From NCBI GenBank assembly GCA_001644045.1, contig LUUF01000096.1:1-41399 (forward strand): a stretch of DNA of 41,399 bases, in the 5' to 3' direction. Of the stretch, positions 38,671 through 41,399 are shown one piece after another. The notes under the pieces are model-generated. The model was not told where the DNA came from. It worked only from the letters and a program-made list of their open reading frames with translations, and did no database searches. The stretch comes from Methylomonas methanica (GTDB taxonomy: Bacteria > Pseudomonadota > Gammaproteobacteria > Methylococcales > Methylomonadaceae). A program made the translations under genes and the position numbers. Every line of letters starts with the position of its first letter. The stretch's first letter is position 1.

Positions 38671-38883
38671 ATGTCACGCTGGCGACCGCCCCGCCCTAAA
38701 TCTTCGCCGTACATCACCGCCGAAGGCTATCGCACCCTGGAAACCGAACTGAAACAGCTTTGGGAACGGCGCAAGGACGTGACCATCGCACTGTCTGCCG
38801 CCGCCGCGGAGGGCGACCGCTCGGAGAATGCCGAATTGCGGAAACAACCCCTCACAATGTACTATATAGTTATAACAAGATGA
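38671..38883 (+). pseudogene. greB: greB fragment, truncated after codon 55
   Basis: The first 55 codons encode a normal GreB start ([19 protein letters not shown] ... [13 protein letters not shown]), the coiled-coil domain of the transcript cleavage factor that rescues backtracked RNA polymerase. GDRSENAE is where the family continues with a Tyr-rich YIYRKKQLREID-like segment. Here, at 38836, the sequence changes to [15 protein letters not shown] and stops, and the DNA becomes AT-rich. The catalytic acidic tip (GDRSENA D/E) is at the very end of the fragment and the C-terminal domain is absent, so this cannot be functional. The break coincides with the edge of the integron-like region. Confidence 0.88.
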
Positions 38884-38946
38884 TACATAAGATATAATAA
38901 TATAGTACACGTACTAAGTAATCATACTATTAATACATATAGTACA
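38858..38946. repeat. AT-rich block with three TGTACTATAT copies
   Basis: TGTACTATAT at 38858-38867, and its complement ATATAGTACA ending at 38909 and at 38946. The first and last copies are inverted to one another across 89 bp. The block begins 22 bp after the greB break. It could be a protein-binding region or a remnant end of a mobile element. No ORF is convincing. Confidence 0.5.
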
Positions 38947-39336
38947 TAACATGCATATCGCGCTTTCCCTTTTTGAGCAAGATTAAGGTTGGATTATTTG
39001 TAAAGTAAGTGTTCAACGGATAGTGGAGGCATAGCCTTGAGTTGACACAATGCGTATTAGGCCGCAAATCAACAACCCGTTGCCATTAGTGTGTGCTACT
39101 CAGATTCATCGCCCAAAAGCAGCCATTGAATTCCGATTTCAGAAAGCAGACAGTCGTCACTGAGTCCAACCGACCCCCTTCCTGCCTGTCGCGTTTCTCT
39201 AAAGCGGCCGTTTGACCAAACATCGTTTTTCAGGTTTCGCTTCTACGAAGCAGTCTTTCGTGGCCTCCGGCAGTCGGCCAAAACCGGACATCTGTCTATG
39301 ATTACGAGAGACAGCAATTGAATGAGTAACCGCCTT
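38884..39336. other. Non-coding stretch at array end with four 16-base repeats
   Basis: No credible gene in this 450 bp. Besides the AT-rich block, four related 16-mers occur on the plus strand: AAAAGCAGCCATTGAA (39115), GAAAGCAGACAGTCGT (39142), TAAAGCGGCCGTTTGA (39200) and CGAAGCAGTCTTTCGT (39246), all sharing AAGC(A/G)GNC. They are irregularly spaced (27, 58, 46 bp). Function unknown; it may be a non-coding terminal cassette or an eroded one. Confidence 0.55.
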
Positions 39337-39495
39337 TCAAACTAGCCATACATGCTTGATTGAAAGACCTGCCCCCGATTTCCCAATGAAAGCCAAAGCG
39401 ATTTTGGATAGCAGGTAACTGACCCAGCCGCTTACTCCCAGCCCGTGAATTGTTTCCAGTACTGATGTAAACAAAAGTTTTCTCTTATTTTGCAT
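39337..39495 (-). CDS. Small cassette-encoded membrane-like protein
   Basis: A 52-residue product from ATG 39495, chosen because GGAGGG lies eight bases upstream. The frame stays open further upstream through a hydrophobic stretch (AVLLLALLALMIVKYFVV) to TTG 39588 and beyond, so a longer two-helix protein is possible. The short form has one likely membrane helix (VSGWVSYLLSKIALAFIG). It is the cassette gene nearest to the distal end and lies left of the attC at 39670-39734. No family recognised. Confidence 0.4.
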   Translation of the reverse strand: MQNKRKLLFTSVLETIHGLGVSGWVSYLLSKIALAFIGKSGAGLSIKHVWLV

Positions 39496-39669
39496 GGTCT
39501 TACCCTCCTTCACAGGTTTAACCGCTGTGCTCGGCATTGCTAACGAAACTACAAAGTACTTCACTATCATCAACGCAAGTAGGGCCAAGAGTAAAACTGC
39601 TGTCGTAGGAGTTGCACCTACGCCACTTCCCGCTAGCCAAAATCGCCTATATGTCTCCTTACTATTTAT

Positions 39670-39734
39670 GCCTAACGAGATAGGTCAGGGACGCTCCGCA
39701 AGCGGCAGCGCCGCTTGCACCCACAATGTTAGGC
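39670..39734 (-). other. attC site 1 (59-base element)
   Basis: On the minus strand the site runs from GCCTAAC (39734-39728) to GTTAGGC (39676-39670), matching RYYYAAC...GTTRRRY, 65 bp. Inside is the strong hairpin CAAGCGGC-AGC-GCCGCTTG. The stop TAA of the upstream ORF (39729-39731) lies in the first core site, a common feature of integron cassettes. Confidence 0.88.
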
Positions 39735-39989
39735 GCATACATCAGAGCTATTGATTGCAATGGGGCTTGTCGCACCTGCACGAATCTTTGTTTCAGCAAT
39801 GGCCTCAAAGGCCGCCTGATTTGCAATAAATTGTTGCTCTGCTGAGTCTTGGGCATTGCTTGGGTCTATATCTTGTAGAGCTTCTGTTGAAACCATACAA
39901 ACGAATCTGCTTCCATCTACATTTGCTTCAAAGTTGATGCCAAAGGTCGTTGGGTTTATTACGTAATTGCCGGTAAATGTAATGTTCAT
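39729..39989 (-). CDS. Small cassette protein, DUF1488-like
   Basis: 86 residues: MNITFTGNYVINPTTFGINFEANVDGSR, then a region with VSTEALQDI. The beginning and the VDG...C.VS.EAL pattern resemble the DUF1488 family of short proteins of unknown function. AAGGAT lies four bases before ATG 39989. The stop codon is inside the attC core. It starts 48 bp after the end of the TIR-domain gene, with no complete attC between, so the two may share a cassette. Confidence 0.65.
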   Translation of the reverse strand: MNITFTGNYVINPTTFGINFEANVDGSRFVCMVSTEALQDIDPSNAQDSAEQQFIANQAAFEAIAETKIRAGATSPIAINSSDVCA

Positions 39990-40019
39990 AGTTATCCTTT
40001 GTCCGAGTGAATTTGCATT

Positions 40020-40043
40020 GTTAGAAACGCCACTAAGTTAGAT
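40020..40043 (-). other. attC remnant between TIR gene and next ORF
   Basis: The TIR gene's TAA lies in ATCTAAC (40043-40037), a valid RYYYAAC core. A second TTCTAAC (40026-40020) follows. No GTTRRRY partner or hairpin is present before the next gene's Shine-Dalgarno, so this looks like a collapsed or partial attC. Confidence 0.45.
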
Positions 40044-40715
40044 AGCTACCAACTCGGCAATTTTGGCCGCGACCACTGCCATTGAATCTTCTGAAGTGTC
40101 CAAGCCGGTTCTGGAGGCGAGCAAGGGGCTGACATTGCGTAGAGCTTCATATGTAGTGTTGTGCACGATGGGAACGAGCTGGTTACCAGCCAGCAATGCC
40201 GAAAGCTCTTTGTCAGCGACACTCTCTTTTGGTAGGCGTTCCAGCATCGCGGGGGTCACCAACACAAGTCCTATTCGAGAATTCGCTAAGCCCTTGTCGA
40301 TAGCGCGCATCATTGGTACGCCGAGTCCAAGGTCCTTCTCGCTGAACCAAATTTTGACACCGGCTGCCTCAAGCAAGTCGTGCAATTCTTTGGCTGGTCC
40401 TTTGCGGTCGTCCCACGCGTGACATAGGAAAGCGTCACGAAGATCAGGTTGCACCACTGCTCGAGTCTCAACAGCTTCTCGGATTGGTGTGAGTGATTGA
40501 ATTTGAGCAGACGTGTAAGACATAGACGAACCTGATCTAGACCAGCGAGGCCTTGCGCTGCTGGTGGGTCTAGCACTACCGCTGCTACTACCGTCATACG
40601 AAGAGTAGGACGAGCCGTAACCACTATAACGACTACTTTTGAAACGGCATGCTGGGCAGGCTGCTGCTGCGGCCGCTGAACTATGTCCGCGTACTGGTGC
40701 AGTGCATCTTGCCAT
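40038..40715 (-). CDS. TIR-domain protein with Cys/His N-terminus and Ser/Tyr/Gly-rich linker
   Basis: 225 residues, ATG 40715 with GAGG eight bases upstream. Residues 1-24 carry Cys4, His11, Cys20 and Cys23 (CPAC), a possible small zinc-binding knuckle. Residues 27-70 are a low-complexity Ser/Tyr/Gly/Arg linker (SGYGSSYSSYDGSSSGSARP). Residues 92-225 are a TIR domain: DAFLCHAWDDRKGPAKELHDLL (box 1), GVKIWFSEKDLGLGVPMMRAID (box 2) and VADKELSALL with Glu170 in the position of the NADase glutamate. TIR domains of bacterial defence degrade NAD+ or make cyclic ADP-ribose-type signals, so phage defence is a reasonable guess. It lies in an integron cassette. Confidence 0.88.
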   Translation of the reverse strand: MARCTAPVRGHSSAAAAAACPACRFKSSRYSGYGSSYSSYDGSSSGSARPTSSARPRWSRSGSSMSYTSAQIQSLTPIREAVETRAVVQPDLRDAFLCHAWDDRKGPAKELHDLLEAAGVKIWFSEKDLGLGVPMMRAIDKGLANSRIGLVLVTPAMLERLPKESVADKELSALLAGNQLVPIVHNTTYEALRNVSPLLASRTGLDTSEDSMAVVAAKIAELVAI

Positions 40716-40744
40716 GTCATTTTCCTCTTTGTTTGATTGAGTAG

Positions 40745-40810
40745 TTCTAATGTGAAGTTGAGGGGCGCGCCACCGCTAGGCGGTGCAGCCCCTCGAACGT
40801 AGTGTTAGGC
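40745..40810 (-). other. attC site 2 (59-base element)
   Basis: Minus strand: GCCTAAC (40810-40804) to ATTAGAA (40751-40745), 66 bp. The second core has A where G is expected at the crossover base. The interior folds into two clear stems, GAGGGGC/GCCCCTC and CACCGC-TAG-GCGGTG. The stop of the right-hand ORF (40805-40807) is within the first core. Confidence 0.85.
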
Positions 40811-41399
40811 ATTGGCAAGCACATATTCAGCAGCAGCAACCCTGGATTTAGTTAGTTCGATCAACTTGAGATATAACGCGATCTCAAGGGCGAAGTACTG
40901 AAGTTGCATTTTTTGCCATAGCTGCATGTATTGTATATGCATAAACTGAAATTGCTTCAGTTGGTTTTCTGCTGAGTCTCGTTGTGCGTTTGCAACTTCT
41001 ATCTTTTGTGACCGTGGGACGTCAAGCGCAAGGAATGCCTCTGAATCGTAATGCCAAGGGTTCTTTTGGACATCTATCTGCCAGAAATAAAGATAGCCAG
41101 ACTCTTGAAATATTCTTGAAATCTCTTGGTCATGTTGAGGGTTTTCCAATAGATATGCGGATACTTGCTCAAACGTTTGAATATCGACTCCACTTAAAGC
41201 CCGTATTTCTCTAAGAATGGAGTTTGTGATCGCCGTTTGTTTATCAAGAGGACTATCCGACTTGGCGAACTCGATTTCCTCAACAGATGCACTTCGGATG
41301 CAGCCTTCAATCTGCACCATTAATGGCGACTCGGCAATATCCTGTGGGTAGCAATAGTCAGGGTTTTTGACAATAGGAATCTGATCCCCACCACCAAAA
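40805..41399 (-). CDS. Cassette-encoded hypothetical protein, 5' end beyond window
   Basis: The frame is open from the stop at 40805 through the Met at 41320 and on to the window edge (upstream codons read GGGDQIPIVKNPDYCYPQDI), so the true start is probably outside. The visible part has about 197 residues. From about residue 110 of the Met-started part it is helical and rich in Gln, Met and Leu (ENQLKQFQFMHIQYMQLWQK), then LEIALYLKLIELTKSRVAAAE. No signal peptide can be judged and I do not recognise a family. Its stop codon is in the core of attC site 2. Confidence 0.7.
   Translation of the reverse strand, partial: FGGGDQIPIVKNPDYCYPQDIAESPLMVQIEGCIRSASVEEIEFAKSDSPLDKQTAITNSILREIRALSGVDIQTFEQVSAYLLENPQHDQEISRIFQESGYLYFWQIDVQKNPWHYDSEAFLALDVPRSQKIEVANAQRDSAENQLKQFQFMHIQYMQLWQKMQLQYFALEIALYLKLIELTKSRVAAAEYVLANA

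Larger units (their letters stand above)
38836..41399. mobile_element. Distal end of an integron cassette array (partial)
   Basis: From the greB break to the window edge the DNA contains two attC sites and ORFs all on the minus strand, with stop codons (TAA) that fall inside the GCCTAAC core of attC. That is the arrangement of gene cassettes. Because cassettes read away from attI, the platform (intI, attI) should be to the right of the window, and 38836 is the far end of the array. No integrase gene is visible here, so mobile versus sedentary integron cannot be decided. Confidence 0.8.

Noticed and set aside
38674-38910. 78-codon minus-strand ORF over the greB fragment
   Set aside because: It overlaps the convincing GreB codons and its translation has no recognisable features.
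40038-40715. Thoeris system
   Set aside because: A TIR protein is present but no ThsA-like (SIR2 or SLOG effector) gene is visible in the window; the domain layout with a Cys/His head also differs.

Overview
This 41.4 kb window is chromosomal DNA of a gammaproteobacterium. An RpoH of E. coli length, a GlnRS, and the combination of formate-tetrahydrofolate ligase, PEP carboxylase and two bacteriohemerythrins next to a chemoreceptor suggest an aerobic C1 user, most likely a Methylomonas-like methanotroph. That assignment is inference: no methane monooxygenase or rRNA gene is in the window.

Layout. (1) 1-2465: the right end of a genomic island in the 3' end of a tRNA-Leu(CAA) gene. It has one cargo gene and a P4-type integrase with a premature stop at codon 10, preceded by six GTTACTG heptamers. 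(2) 2515-10521: housekeeping block of rpoH (with a CIRCE/HrcA operator over its promoter), glnS plus a fructosamine-kinase-family gene, ilvA (with a 12-codon upstream ORF touching its start), rpiA and fhs. (3) 10655-22897: a large chemotaxis locus. A NIT-domain receptor and two bacteriohemerythrins run rightward. They meet a leftward operon that begins at 20198 (receptor, cheY, STAS protein, cheA, receptor, cheW). A divergent cheR-cheD-cheB operon starts near 20365, and its cheR appears to use an ATT start codon. (4) 22911-29200: a leftward bglX-gluP sugar pair, two overlapping methyltransferase genes and a LysR-type regulator divergent from ppc. (5) 29314-38054: ppc, then an operon for a small membrane protein, a type I secretion-like ABC protein whose ATPase motifs are almost all degenerate, an HlyD-type adaptor and a TolC-type lipoprotein. 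(6) 38136-38612: an SlyD-like prolyl isomerase. (7) 38671-41399: a greB gene cut after codon 55, followed to the window edge by what reads as the distal end of an integron cassette array. It has two well-formed attC sites, and cassette ORFs all point left with stop codons inside the attC core. One cassette carries a TIR-domain protein with a Cys/His N-terminus and a Ser/Tyr/Gly-rich linker.

How the genes work together. The chemotaxis genes supply a nearly complete pathway: receptors, CheA/CheW, CheY, CheR/CheB/CheD adaptation and a STAS protein, but no CheZ and no flagellar genes. Fhs, PEPC, IlvA and RpiA belong to C1 assimilation and central metabolism. The two ends of the window are accessory DNA.

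The most unusual items are the degenerate ABC secretion operon, the TIR-bearing integron cassette that broke greB, the CIRCE element on rpoH, the ATT-start cheR, and the nonsense codon in the island integrase.
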